Shown one piece after another: positions 14,695 to 22,274 of a stretch of DNA of 64,000 nucleotides (positions are counted from its first letter, which is position 1; each line of letters begins with the position of its first letter). Made by a program: the position numbers and the translations under genes. The notes beneath the pieces are model-generated. The model saw only the letters and a program-made list of their open reading frames with translations. It searched no databases and was not told the DNA's origin. This DNA comes from Thermocatellispora tengchongensis (GTDB lineage: Bacteria; Actinomycetota; Actinomycetes; Streptosporangiales; Streptosporangiaceae): positions 62,001 through 126,000 of the forward strand of contig NZ_JACHGN010000025.1 in NCBI RefSeq assembly GCF_014202315.1, written 5' to 3'.

Positions 14695-17295
14695 ATGGGG
14701 AACGTCAAGGCGACGCGTGCTACGGAACGTGCTGGCGTAAATTATGTGCGAACGACCCTAGATTCGATAAATCAAATTGTGCAGGAGACATCGTCCTCCA
14801 ATGATTTCGGAGAGGATTTGTATGTCAACCTCGTCGAAAACGACTCCCGCACCGGAGATTTGATTCTCATTCAGGTTAAGAGCGGTCCGAGCTATAAACG
14901 GAGCGACGGATATCGAATCCCGGTTGGCGACCATCTGGAGTTTTGGAAGAATTGCAACGTACCCATTTTTGGGGTGGTCTACGACGTCGACGAGGAAGTC
15001 GCATACTGGGTAAACATCAGCGAGTATCTAGCTACCGAAACGTTGAGCAGCGCGATTAAGGTAGCGAGAGTCCCTGAACGGCAATTGACTCGGACTAATG
15101 CCAGCAACTTCATCTCTCACGCGATAGAGTTTTGCGCTAACTGGCATAGAGCTAGTCGGCCATTGATTGCGAGGCGCCTACAAGCAGCTTCATCAAACAA
15201 CCAAAGATTTGTCGGTCGGATGGAAGCACGTCAAATCCTTCACGACTTTCTACACGAAGATGCTTACACCTGCGCCATAATTTCTGGCATCGCCGGAACG
15301 GGAAAGACGGCCTTGGCACAGGTCAGCGCAGCTGACGCCATTAACGCCTTTCCCGGCGGTGTAATTTTCATCGATATGCACGGCTTCGCAACATCCTCGC
15401 GAAGGGGCCAAGCGCGTGACGCTTATCGCACTTTGCTGATGGCGCTTGGGTTGGACTCAGCAGATATTCCAGACCGCCATGGCGAGCAAGCGGCGCTATA
15501 TCATTTAACCTTGCATATGCTTGCTGAGACAAATAAGCCCGTTCTTGTCGTGTTCGACAATGTTGCCGACCCTTCCCAAGTAGTCGACCTCATCCCATCA
15601 TCGCCTCCTCACAAAGCGCTAGTTACTTCACGAGAAAAGCTCAGCTACTTCGTCGATGCTTATCATCTGCTAATTCCAGAGCTCGCACCTACGGAATCTG
15701 CGACTCTACTGGAAGGTGCGCTTGAGGCCACTTCGGCCAAGCGGACTGTCAATACCACCGATCCTGAAGTCATCAGGCTATCGAATTTGTGCGGCAACCT
15801 ACCACTCGCACTAAGAATATCAGCCGGTATTCTTGCCGAAGACCCGCACCTGTCGATAGCTGACCTCAATGCAGAGCTTGCGGAACGACGTTCAGCACTC
15901 GATGTTCTTCAGCACGGGGATCTGGCAGTACGAGCCGCACTCATAACCTCATATGCACGACTTCCGCAAGATCGTCGGCACGATTTTACATCCCTCGCCA
16001 TAATACCCAGTCCCGAATTCGCTTTGAGTTCGGCGGCCACGGTATGGCAGTCCGACCAGAGGACTGCCCGCCAAAACCTCCGTAGGCTAGCAGAAACCCT
16101 TCTCATCGAGCCGGCTGGAGCGCCTGAGAGATGGCGCATGCACGACCTCGTTTACGCCTTCGCGGAAGAGCAGCTGGAGGACGTATCTCCGGAGAAGAGG
16201 AGTGCTGCCACTGCCTCTCTCATGGATCTGTTTGTTGAACATGTCCAGAACGCCAACTGGCAACTACGTCCGGACAGAGGAGAGGAGCATAGGGCCAAAG
16301 CTTTCGCCAATGCACAGGACGCTATTTCGTGGTTTGGCCAGGAATTAAGCACTCTAACTGAGCTCATTGAGCGGGGCTTCGCTCTCGGAGAAGATGGAAC
16401 TGAAAATGCTTATTTGATAGCGATGAATCTAGTCGAATACCTAGGTAGAACGCGTCAAGCTGATCGGGCTGTCTACGTTGGAGAGCGAGCACTAGACGCC
16501 GCGAAGCAGCTGAAAGATGTGGAACGCCAATGCCGGGCCTTGAACAATCTCGGTCTCGCACTGACTGCAGCGAACCGGCTCGCCGAGGCTAGACAAAAGC
16601 TTCTTAAAGCGGTGGCGATTGCGGAACGTCGTGGCTATAGAAAGCTTGTGGCAGGTCCCTTGATTAGTCTTAGCGCCGTCCAGCGCGGCTTAGAAGGACC
16701 TGCGGCAGCTATCCCCACTCTGCAGCAGGCAGTCAGCTATGCTTTCGCCGTGGGCGAAGATCATGGTATTGCAGCTGCGTTGACCAATCTCGGCATGGCT
16801 TATCGCGAAGCCGGCCGCAACGACTTAGCAGTGCAAACACTCCAGCAAGCACTCCCTTTTCATCATGCGTCGCGAGACCACGGGAACACAGGATCCGGCT
16901 ACACCAACCTGGGACTTGCTCTTACTGCAATAGGACATCTCACCGATGCTGTCCAGGCCTTCAAGCTAGGGATGATGTTCTACAAGAAAGCATACGATCG
17001 CCATGGAGAGGCGTGTGCGGAACTGGGCCTCGGTCGCGCCCTCGCTCGAAAGGGGAATATCTCTGAGGCAAAGCCTTTCTTGAGAAGCGCCCTAACCGCA
17101 GCTCAAGAACTGGCGGACAAACGCCTGGAGGGCGAGGCCCTGATGGAATACGGTCATTTGGCCCGAGTTTTGGGTGACCTTGCTGCCGCTGATCGTTACT
17201 TTTCGCTATCCGCAGCAGCTTACGAGGACGCTGGCTACACTGACGCGGCATCAGCGCTAGAGGAGATTCGTCGTGAACTTCACTCATCTGGTTGA
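14695..17295 (+). CDS. STAND NTPase: DUF4365 nuclease-like domain, NB-ARC ATPase and TPR repeats
   Basis: An 866-residue NLR-like protein. Residues 1-150 look like DUF4365, a predicted PD-(D/E)XK nuclease domain: Asp55 followed by the Gln-x-Lys of LILIQVKSG (60-62). Residues 170-490 are NB-ARC: Walker A GIAGTGKT (198-205), Walker B VLVVFDNVAD, ALVTSRE, the GLPL-like GNLPLAL (367-373) and MHD at 482-484. From about residue 560 to the end are TPRs (ALNNLGLALTAANRLAEARQ, AALTNLGMAYREAGRNDLAV). GGAGG lies 5 bp before the ATG at 14695. Proteins of this plan in bacteria sense phage components through the repeats, oligomerise and switch on the N-terminal effector. The gene is visibly AT-richer than its neighbours. 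Anti-phage function is inferred. Confidence 0.88.
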   Translation: MGNVKATRATERAGVNYVRTTLDSINQIVQETSSSNDFGEDLYVNLVENDSRTGDLILIQVKSGPSYKRSDGYRIPVGDHLEFWKNCNVPIFGVVYDVDEEVAYWVNISEYLATETLSSAIKVARVPERQLTRTNASNFISHAIEFCANWHRASRPLIARRLQAASSNNQRFVGRMEARQILHDFLHEDAYTCAIISGIAGTGKTALAQVSAADAINAFPGGVIFIDMHGFATSSRRGQARDAYRTLLMALGLDSADIPDRHGEQAALYHLTLHMLAETNKPVLVVFDNVADPSQVVDLIPSSPPHKALVTSREKLSYFVDAYHLLIPELAPTESATLLEGALEATSAKRTVNTTDPEVIRLSNLCGNLPLALRISAGILAEDPHLSIADLNAELAERRSALDVLQHGDLAVRAALITSYARLPQDRRHDFTSLAIIPSPEFALSSAATVWQSDQRTARQNLRRLAETLLIEPAGAPERWRMHDLVYAFAEEQLEDVSPEKRSAATASLMDLFVEHVQNANWQLRPDRGEEHRAKAFANAQDAISWFGQELSTLTELIERGFALGEDGTENAYLIAMNLVEYLGRTRQADRAVYVGERALDAAKQLKDVERQCRALNNLGLALTAANRLAEARQKLLKAVAIAERRGYRKLVAGPLISLSAVQRGLEGPAAAIPTLQQAVSYAFAVGEDHGIAAALTNLGMAYREAGRNDLAVQTLQQALPFHHASRDHGNTGSGYTNLGLALTAIGHLTDAVQAFKLGMMFYKKAYDRHGEACAELGLGRALARKGNISEAKPFLRSALTAAQELADKRLEGEALMEYGHLARVLGDLAAADRYFSLSAAAYEDAGYTDAASALEEIRRELHSSG

Positions 17296-17520
17296 CATGC
17301 AGTAACGGTTCTATTCGCTAGAACGGCATGAGCGGCGAGAGGCCTATCTGCCGAGTCAGCACTGCGCTCGCTTTTAGTGTGTGGGCGGCGGTGGCCGCGA
17401 CCGGCCGGAGAGCCGCAGCGCGGCCAGCGACCGCCCGACACGCGGCAGGCCGCCGCAGGCGGCACGGCCTTGATGACGTGTAGAGAAGTTGCTTTCACGA
17501 TCGGCTTGTGATCGCTTCGG

Positions 17521-18249
17521 CTATGGCCAGTACGGCTTGGCGCTGGCCCAGACGCGCTCGAAGCTGTGCAGGTAGGTGACCACGGTGCCGTCGTCCTCGG
17601 CTCTCCGGAGATGCATGACGGGAGCGTGAGCGGCTGGAACGCCGTAGGCATGGACGTTGACGAGGAACTGGTCGTCCGCCCGGTAGATAGAGTTGTAGAG
17701 CACCGTCCCGTGTAGCCGGACCTCGACCCCCGGTTCGTCGCAGAGAGGTTGGTAGAGCGCGAGGGCGTTGGTGATCCTGGCGGCCATGACCTCCGATCCG
17801 ATGTGTTCCTCCGTGCCTCGGGTGGCTACCTCGGTGCTGTCGGGGTCGCCGAGGAGGATGCGGAGTTTGACGCCTGCGCGGGCGCGGCTGGTGAGGATGC
17901 GGAGCAGGCCGGCGTCTTCGGCCAGGAAGAGCGCGCTGTAGGCAAGGATGCCGATTTCGGTGGTCGCGCTCTGGAACAGGTCGCGCCAGACGGCGTGCGG
18001 GACGGCCCAGCGATGCGGATACACGGCCTGCACTTCGTCGCTGTAGGACCGGTGCCGTCGCGCGACCTCCGGCCACAGGTCCGCCTCGTCCACCTGGAGA
18101 AGGTCCGCCACCGCCCACCGGTGTCGCGGATACGGCACGCGGCCCTTGAGCCAGCGGTGCACCGTCTTGGGGTCGACGGCCAAGGCGGCGGCGACGTCGT
18201 TAGGGTGCAGCCGGGCGGCGGCCAGCGCGTACCGGAGGTTGTCGTTCAC
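17521..18249 (-). CDS. XRE-type regulator with degenerate phospholipase-D-like C-terminal domain (copy 1)
   Basis: A 242-residue protein. The N-terminus is an XRE-like helix-turn-helix (DVAAALAVDPKTVHRWLKGR). The rest is a domain with PLD-like features: LRILLGDPDS in the middle, and GTVLYNSIYRADDQFLVNVH, where the family HxK motif would be; the lysine is missing, so it is probably a ligand-binding and not a catalytic domain. A GTG start follows AGGAG with 7-bp spacing. The close paralogue at 20267-21004 has the same layout. It is divergent from the gene at 18388, with tandem AGACGTCCCT motifs between them that may be its operator. Confidence 0.82.
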   Translation of the reverse strand: MNDNLRYALAAARLHPNDVAAALAVDPKTVHRWLKGRVPYPRHRWAVADLLQVDEADLWPEVARRHRSYSDEVQAVYPHRWAVPHAVWRDLFQSATTEIGILAYSALFLAEDAGLLRILTSRARAGVKLRILLGDPDSTEVATRGTEEHIGSEVMAARITNALALYQPLCDEPGVEVRLHGTVLYNSIYRADDQFLVNVHAYGVPAAHAPVMHLRRAEDDGTVVTYLHSFERVWASAKPYWP

Positions 18250-18295
18250 CGCGTGCTCCTCTCGGGAAACCGGCCCCGCCAGTGACGTTAACATG

Positions 18296-18315
18296 AGACG
18301 TCCCTAGACGTCCCT
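18296..18315. promoter_or_regulatory. Tandem AGACGTCCCT operator-like repeats
   Basis: AGACGTCCCT occurs twice in direct succession (18296-18305, 18306-18315) between divergent genes. Related TGAGACGTCC pairs occur at 19186-19205 and GGACGTC sites at 21020-21057, always next to regulator genes of this element. Confidence 0.55.
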
Positions 18316-18387
18316 TAGTTGCGGTGTTCCGGCCGACAGCAAAAAGCGACTCTCGAACACACGCCACACTTCCGAGGGTCAAGGAGC

Positions 18388-18747
18388 ATGCACATGCGGA
18401 GCAGTCAGGTCGTCCGCGAGCAGCAGCGGGCCTATCAGCAGGCCCTGTTGACCAACCTGCGCAAGGAGCTCACCGCCCGGGACGTTCCGGCGGTCCTCAT
18501 CGTGACCGAGGACGGACGTCCCGCGCTGGACGTCACCGACAGCCGATGCCGGTCCCGCCGGATCTTCGTACATCTGCCGTTCTGCTGGTTCTACTGGGGA
18601 GACCAGCACGACGAGCGGGTGTCGTTCCTGCGCCTCCCAGACGCGGCCGACCGCATCACCCAAGCGGCACGCGACGGCTGGCGCGAGGGCGAGCAAGGCG
18701 AACTCGGCATCGACCTGAGCAAGATCGTCGATGCGTACCGTCCGTGA
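18388..18747 (+). CDS. Conserved-looking AICE hypothetical protein
   Basis: A 119-residue soluble protein without a recognised domain. It starts with MHMRSSQVVREQQRAYQQAL, a charged helix, and includes an unusual aromatic run, FVHLPFCWFYWGDQ, at the centre. AAGGAG precedes the ATG directly. It is divergent from the XRE/PLD regulator gene and overlaps the tandem-GntR gene by 17 bp, so the two are probably co-expressed. Its role in the element (regulation or transfer) is unknown. Confidence 0.7.
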   Translation: MHMRSSQVVREQQRAYQQALLTNLRKELTARDVPAVLIVTEDGRPALDVTDSRCRSRRIFVHLPFCWFYWGDQHDERVSFLRLPDAADRITQAARDGWREGEQGELGIDLSKIVDAYRP

Positions 18748-19198
18748 GATCGTGACCGGCTGGCGGGTTTACTCCCAGATCGCCGACCGGCTGCGCAGGC
18801 GGATCACCGAGGGCGTCTACCCGCCCGGAAGCGTCCTGCCGTCCGAGGCGGAGCTGTGCGCCGAGTTCGGCATCGCCCGCAACACCGCCCGGCGCGGCCT
18901 GGCCGTCCTGGAAGGCGAGGGGCTGATCGTCACCATCCCCGCCAAGGGACGGATCGTGGCCGGCGGTGAGGCCACGCCGTACCGGTACCGGCAGATCGCC
19001 GACGATCTGCGCGCCCAGATCGAAGTAGGCGAGATCGCGCCCGGCGCGGCCGTGCCGAGCGAGGCCGAACTCCGGGAGCGCTATGCCGCCTCGCGCAACA
19101 CCGTGCGGCAGGCGCTCGCCGTACTCCAGGGGGAGGGCCTGATCGTGGCCGAGCACGGACGCGGCCGGTTCGTGCGGTGTTGGGATGAGACGTCCTGA
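18731..19198 (+). CDS. Tandem double GntR helix-turn-helix protein
   Basis: A 155-residue protein built from two consecutive GntR winged-helix domains and almost nothing else. The first is YSQIADRLRRRITEGVYPPG, then RNTARRGLAVLEGEGLI. The second is YRYRQIADDLRAQIEVGEIA, then RNTVRQALAVLQGEGLIV. Usual GntR proteins have one such domain plus a ligand-binding or oligomerisation domain; here both are HTH, so one polypeptide could bind a pseudo-palindromic or tandem site. The stop codon lies inside the TGAGACGTCC repeat pair. A role like KorSA of pSAM2 (a GntR repressor of the transfer functions) is a reasonable guess. Confidence 0.85.
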   Translation: MRTVREIVTGWRVYSQIADRLRRRITEGVYPPGSVLPSEAELCAEFGIARNTARRGLAVLEGEGLIVTIPAKGRIVAGGEATPYRYRQIADDLRAQIEVGEIAPGAAVPSEAELRERYAASRNTVRQALAVLQGEGLIVAEHGRGRFVRCWDETS

Positions 19199-19205
19199 GA
19201 CGTCC
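19186..19205. promoter_or_regulatory. Tandem TGAGACGTCC repeats before the HD-domain gene
   Basis: TGAGACGTCC is perfectly duplicated head to tail (19186-19195, 19196-19205), overlapping the stop codon of the tandem-GntR gene and ending just before the HD gene. It matches the core of the motif at 18296-18315 and is likely an operator of this element's own regulators. Confidence 0.55.
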
Positions 19206-19253
19206 ATGCCTGCCCCTGGATCCGCGCCGGTACGGCACGCAATCGTGGACAGC

Positions 19254-19820
19254 ATGGGACAAGCTGAATGGGCGCGTGACCTCGCCAGAGACCTGCTGGA
19301 GACGACCCTGCCGCGCCGGTGGGCGCACGTCCAAGGCGTCGCCGCGCAGGCCGAAAGCCTGGCTCCGATCCTCGGGGACGACGCCGACATCCTGATCGCC
19401 GCGGCCTATCTGCACGACATCGGGTATGCGCCCGGCCTGGTCGACACGGGGTTCCACCCGCTGGATGGCGCACGCTACCTGCGCGACGTCGTCAAGGCGG
19501 ACGCTCGCCTGTGCCGCCTGGTCGCCCATCACACCTGCGCGGTCAACGAAGCACGCAACCGGAACCTGTTCGACGCCCTGACGACCGAGTTCGGCGAGGA
19601 GCGTCCTGACCTGATGGACGCGCTGACCTACTGCGACATCACCACCGGCCCCGACGGTCAGCGCCTCACCGCGACCGAACGCCTGGCGGAGATCCATGCC
19701 CGCTACGGCCCCGATCACCTGGTGAGCCGGTCCATGACCGTGTCGACACCGCGCATCATGGCCGCCGTGCGCGCGGTGGAAGCCGCTCTATCCGATGTAC
19801 GGCAGGCCGGTACCGGCTAG
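19254..19820 (+). CDS. HD-domain phosphohydrolase-like protein
   Basis: A 188-residue HD-superfamily protein. The metal-binding residues show as His in RRWAHVQGVA, His-Asp in AAYLHDIGYAPGL and His-His in VAHHTCAVNE. A last Asp may be in ALTYCDITTG. Such domains hydrolyse nucleotides or phosphoesters. The ATG at 19254 begins the domain naturally; an ATG at 19206 adds 16 residues and touches the operator repeats. It overlaps the Nudix gene tail to tail by 33 bp. HD plus Nudix on an AICE suggests nucleotide-pool or signal-nucleotide control. Confidence 0.85.
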   Translation: MGQAEWARDLARDLLETTLPRRWAHVQGVAAQAESLAPILGDDADILIAAAYLHDIGYAPGLVDTGFHPLDGARYLRDVVKADARLCRLVAHHTCAVNEARNRNLFDALTTEFGEERPDLMDALTYCDITTGPDGQRLTATERLAEIHARYGPDHLVSRSMTVSTPRIMAAVRAVEAALSDVRQAGTG

Positions 19821-20264
19821 GTAGTGCTCGATCCGCATCCGCATAGCGCGGTCCATCGTCAGCGACAGGACCTCGTCCCGGGGAACCCAGCGGACCTCGC
19901 GCGACTCGGTGCTCGGCGTCAGCTCGCCGCCGACAGCACGCGCGGTCAGGACGATGGAGAACTCCTGGCGGGCCTCGCCGTTGGACGTGTAGAGGATCAC
20001 ATGCCGAGGGTCGGTGTAGATGCCGACCAACCCGGTGATCTCACACTGGATCCCCGTCTCCTCCAGGGTTTCGCGGATCGCCGCCTGGGGGGCGGACTCG
20101 CCCAGATCGATGGCGCCGCCCGGGAGCGCCCAGTTGTCGTTGTCGGTGCGGCGGATCATCAGCACGTCCCCGGCCTCGTTGGTGACCAGGGCGTTGACCG
20201 AGGGCACCATGCTGTTGGGCGCAGGCGCGTTCGGGTCGTCGTGGAAGTCGATCCGCGTGGCCAT
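19788..20264 (-). CDS. Nudix hydrolase, Pif-like
   Basis: A 158-residue Nudix protein with a complete catalytic box: GAIDLGESAPQAAI followed by RETLEETGI. It would hydrolyse a nucleoside diphosphate linked to another moiety. In the AICE pSAM2, the Nudix protein Pif gives conjugal immunity against entry of the same element, so an entry-exclusion role is likely by analogy. The start ATG is 2 bp downstream of the stop codon of the XRE/PLD gene, so the two form an operon. The C-terminal codons overlap those of the HD gene on the other strand. Confidence 0.88.
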   Translation of the reverse strand: MATRIDFHDDPNAPAPNSMVPSVNALVTNEAGDVLMIRRTDNDNWALPGGAIDLGESAPQAAIRETLEETGIQCEITGLVGIYTDPRHVILYTSNGEARQEFSIVLTARAVGGELTPSTESREVRWVPRDEVLSLTMDRAMRMRIEHYLAGTGLPYIG

Positions 20265-20266
20265 GG

Positions 20267-21004
20267 TCAGAACTGTATCGGCCGCGCTCCGGCCCACACC
20301 TTCTCGAAGCTGCTGAGGTAGGTGGTGACCATGTCGCCGCCGGCCACTCGTCTCAGATGAAGGACCGGGGCGTTGGCGGCCAGCTCACCGTACACGTGCG
20401 TGTTGACGAGCACCTGGTCATCAGCCCGGTAGATGGAGTTGTACAGCACCGTCCCGTGCATCCGGAACTCGCCGACCTCGCTCAGCGGCGCGTACAGGGC
20501 CATCACGTTTCTGATCTTCGCGGCGATGGCCTGCTCGCCGATTCCCTCATCGGCGCTGCGCTGGATCACGACCGGTGACTCGGGATCGCCCAGGAGGACG
20601 CGCAGCCGTACCCCGGCGGCGGCCTTGTCCTTCAGCAGGCGGATGATGCCGGCGTCTTCGGCCAGGAACATCCCGACGTAGACGAGGATGTCGATGTTCT
20701 GCGTCGCCTCGCTGAACAGACGTCCCCAGGTGTCCCTCGGCATGATCCATCGGTGGGGATAGATCGTCACGACTTCGCTCTCGGATGCGGCGATGACCTG
20801 CTCCCGGCTCAGAGCCTGCGGCCACAGGTACGTCTCGTCCACGCCGAGGAAGGACGCCGTGGCAAACCGGTGTCTTCGGTACGGCTGCCGGCCCTGGGTG
20901 ATCCACCGCTCGACGGTCTTGGGATCGACCTCAATCGCCTCGGCCAGTTCGGCGATGCTCACGCCCTTCTCCAACAAGGCCGCGCGTAGCCGCTCGTTCG
21001 CCAT
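20267..21004 (-). CDS. XRE-type regulator with degenerate phospholipase-D-like C-terminal domain (copy 2)
   Basis: A 245-residue paralogue of the protein at 17521-18249. It has the same helix-turn-helix (SIAELAEAIEVDPKTVERWI), the same VTIYPHRWIMPRDTWGRLF segment and LRVLLGDPESPVV, and shares HGTVLYNSIYRADDQ, with no lysine in the HxK position. The ATG at 21004 is preceded by the GGTGAGAT region; the longer frame crosses the GACGTC motifs. It is followed immediately by the Nudix gene. Duplication within one element suggests two regulators with related ligands or operator preferences. Confidence 0.83.
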   Translation of the reverse strand: MANERLRAALLEKGVSIAELAEAIEVDPKTVERWITQGRQPYRRHRFATASFLGVDETYLWPQALSREQVIAASESEVVTIYPHRWIMPRDTWGRLFSEATQNIDILVYVGMFLAEDAGIIRLLKDKAAAGVRLRVLLGDPESPVVIQRSADEGIGEQAIAAKIRNVMALYAPLSEVGEFRMHGTVLYNSIYRADDQVLVNTHVYGELAANAPVLHLRRVAGGDMVTTYLSSFEKVWAGARPIQF

Positions 21005-21019
21005 CTCACCTGCCCACAG

Positions 21020-21057
21020 GGACGTCCGGGGACTTGACCATCGTAGGCCGGACGTCT
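21020..21057. promoter_or_regulatory. GGACGTCC and GGACGTCT operator-like sites upstream of XRE copy 2
   Basis: The palindrome GGACGTCC lies at 21020-21027 and GGACGTCT at 21050-21057, upstream of the minus-strand XRE/PLD-Nudix operon. They match the core repeated at 18296-18315 and 19186-19205. Confidence 0.5.
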
Positions 21058-21152
21058 TGAACATGTCCCGTCGTGTAGTGATCTCGTCCTGACTCTGCGT
21101 CGCATTCTCGGTTCGCCAGCACGAAATCCCGGACCGAGAGGAGACGATCACC

Positions 21153-21338
21153 ATGACGAACGAGATCTACCCGGCCCCCGCGTGCGAGTGCGGCGCACGG
21201 CTCGGCAAGGGACAGACCCGCTGCCGCAAGTGCCGGTCCCGCGAGCTCTACCTCAAGCGGCAGAACGGCAAGCGGCGTCGTGAGACCCGGCGCCCTCCGC
21301 GCGGCCCGCGCATCCGCGGCAGGGCTCGGGAGGTCTGA
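21153..21338 (+). CDS. Small zinc-ribbon basic protein
   Basis: A 61-residue protein with a CxC...CxxC zinc-ribbon pattern (CECGARLGKGQTRCRKCRSR) followed by a very basic tail rich in Arg and Lys. GAGGAG stands before the ATG. It opens a plus-strand run towards the transfer genes. Nucleic-acid binding is the natural guess; no named family can be assigned. Confidence 0.75.
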   Translation: MTNEIYPAPACECGARLGKGQTRCRKCRSRELYLKRQNGKRRRETRRPPRGPRIRGRAREV

Positions 21339-21340
21339 CC

Positions 21341-21517
21341 ATGATCCCGCTGATTGTCGCCGCCGTCCTCGCCCTCACCGTTCTGGTCGGCTTCGTGGCC
21401 CTGGTGGTGAGCATCCACCGCAACGACCGGGCGATGAGCCGGGGCGGGCAGCTGCGAGACGGTCTGGCGCGCCGGGTCACCGGCTGCTACGTGAGCCGGG
21501 GCGTGTCGTGGACGTAG
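21341..21517 (+). CDS. Short single-pass membrane protein
   Basis: A 58-residue frame starting 2 bp after the zinc-ribbon gene. An N-terminal transmembrane helix (MIPLIVAAVLALTVLVGFVA) is followed by a basic cytoplasmic tail with RAMSRGGQLRDGLARR. It overlaps the convergent GntR gene by 41 bp. Small membrane proteins of this kind are common beside AICE transfer genes; a function in spread or mating-pore support is possible but not shown. Confidence 0.6.
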   Translation: MIPLIVAAVLALTVLVGFVALVVSIHRNDRAMSRGGQLRDGLARRVTGCYVSRGVSWT

Positions 21518-21845
21518 CCAACTGCTCTTCGACCTTCGCCAGCCGTACCGCCAGCTCTTGCACGGCGGAGCGCAGCTCGGCCACCTCACCGGCCAGGTCG
21601 GCGGCGGGGGCTGCCTCGGCCTGGTCACGCACGAAGACACCCTTGCCCTGCTGGCCGACGACCAGGCCCTCGTTGCGCAGGATGCCCACGGCCATCTTCA
21701 CCACGCTGAGTGAGGCGTCGTACTGCTCGGCGAGCTGGGCGGTGGACGGCAGCGGGTCGCCGGGCGCGAGGGCGCCGCCGCGGATCTGGGCGCGCAGATC
21801 GTCGGCGATCTGGAGGTAGGCGGGTCGCCCGGTGTGCTTGACCAT
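21477..21845 (-). CDS. GntR-family regulator, KorSA-like
   Basis: A 122-residue regulator: one GntR winged helix (YLQIADDLRAQIRGGALAPG, then SLSVVKMAVGILRNEGLVV) and a C-terminal helical segment (ELRSAVQELAVRLAKVEEQL) that could form a coiled coil for dimerisation. There is no effector-binding domain. It is divergent from the replication/transfer operon, and a palindrome lies in the shared promoter region, so it probably acts like KorSA of pSAM2 in repressing that operon. The ATG at 21845 begins just before the HTH; the longer frame would cover the promoter. Confidence 0.87.
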   Translation of the reverse strand: MVKHTGRPAYLQIADDLRAQIRGGALAPGDPLPSTAQLAEQYDASLSVVKMAVGILRNEGLVVGQQGKGVFVRDQAEAAPAADLAGEVAELRSAVQELAVRLAKVEEQLATSTTRPGSRSSR

Positions 21846-21883
21846 CGGCCCAATCTCACCACACCAAGACAGCCACGCCAACG

Positions 21884-21911
21884 TTGACAACTGAGGTAAC
21901 TAAGTTAACTA
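21884..21911 (+). promoter_or_regulatory. Promoter and palindromic operator of the transfer/replication operon
   Basis: A perfect -35 TTGACA (21884-21889) is followed after 16 bp by TAACTA (21906-21911). A near-palindrome GTAACTAAGTTAAC (21896-21909) lies between and overlaps the -10. Repressor binding there would block the promoter. The nearby GntR protein is the obvious candidate. Confidence 0.65.
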
Positions 21912-21944
21912 TGTTGGCTACGACGAATAAGGAGGTCATCACCT

Positions 21945-22274
21945 ATGCGTACCGTCCCGATCCCTGTCGACACGTCCAAGCTCACGATCACCTGCGTCAA
22001 GGCCCCGGCCCCGCGCGTCCTCAACCGCGACACCGGCGAGATCAAGACCGACAAGAACGGCAACACCGTCTACGAGGTCACCGCCAGCGTGGAGGACGAG
22101 TTCGGCCGGATCGAACTCGTCAAGATCGCCACCACCGGGGAACCACCCGTCAAGGCCGGCGACCAGCTCAGCCCGGTCGGCCTGCTCGGCTACGTCTGGG
22201 AGATGGCCGGCCGGTGGGGCATCTCCTACCGCGCCTCCGCCCTGCTCCCGGCGCGGGAGGCGGCCGATGTCTGA
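21945..22274 (+). CDS. Conserved AICE hypothetical protein upstream of the FtsK-type gene
   Basis: A 109-residue protein with no named domain. The sequence suggests a small beta-rich fold (VYEVTASVEDEFGRIELVKI), with no signal peptide or membrane helix. A strong AAGGAGGT lies 8 bp before the ATG. Its end overlaps the FtsK-type gene by 8 bp, indicating coupling. Proteins at this position are widespread in actinomycete elements, but their role has not been settled to my knowledge. Confidence 0.75.
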   Translation: MRTVPIPVDTSKLTITCVKAPAPRVLNRDTGEIKTDKNGNTVYEVTASVEDEFGRIELVKIATTGEPPVKAGDQLSPVGLLGYVWEMAGRWGISYRASALLPAREAADV

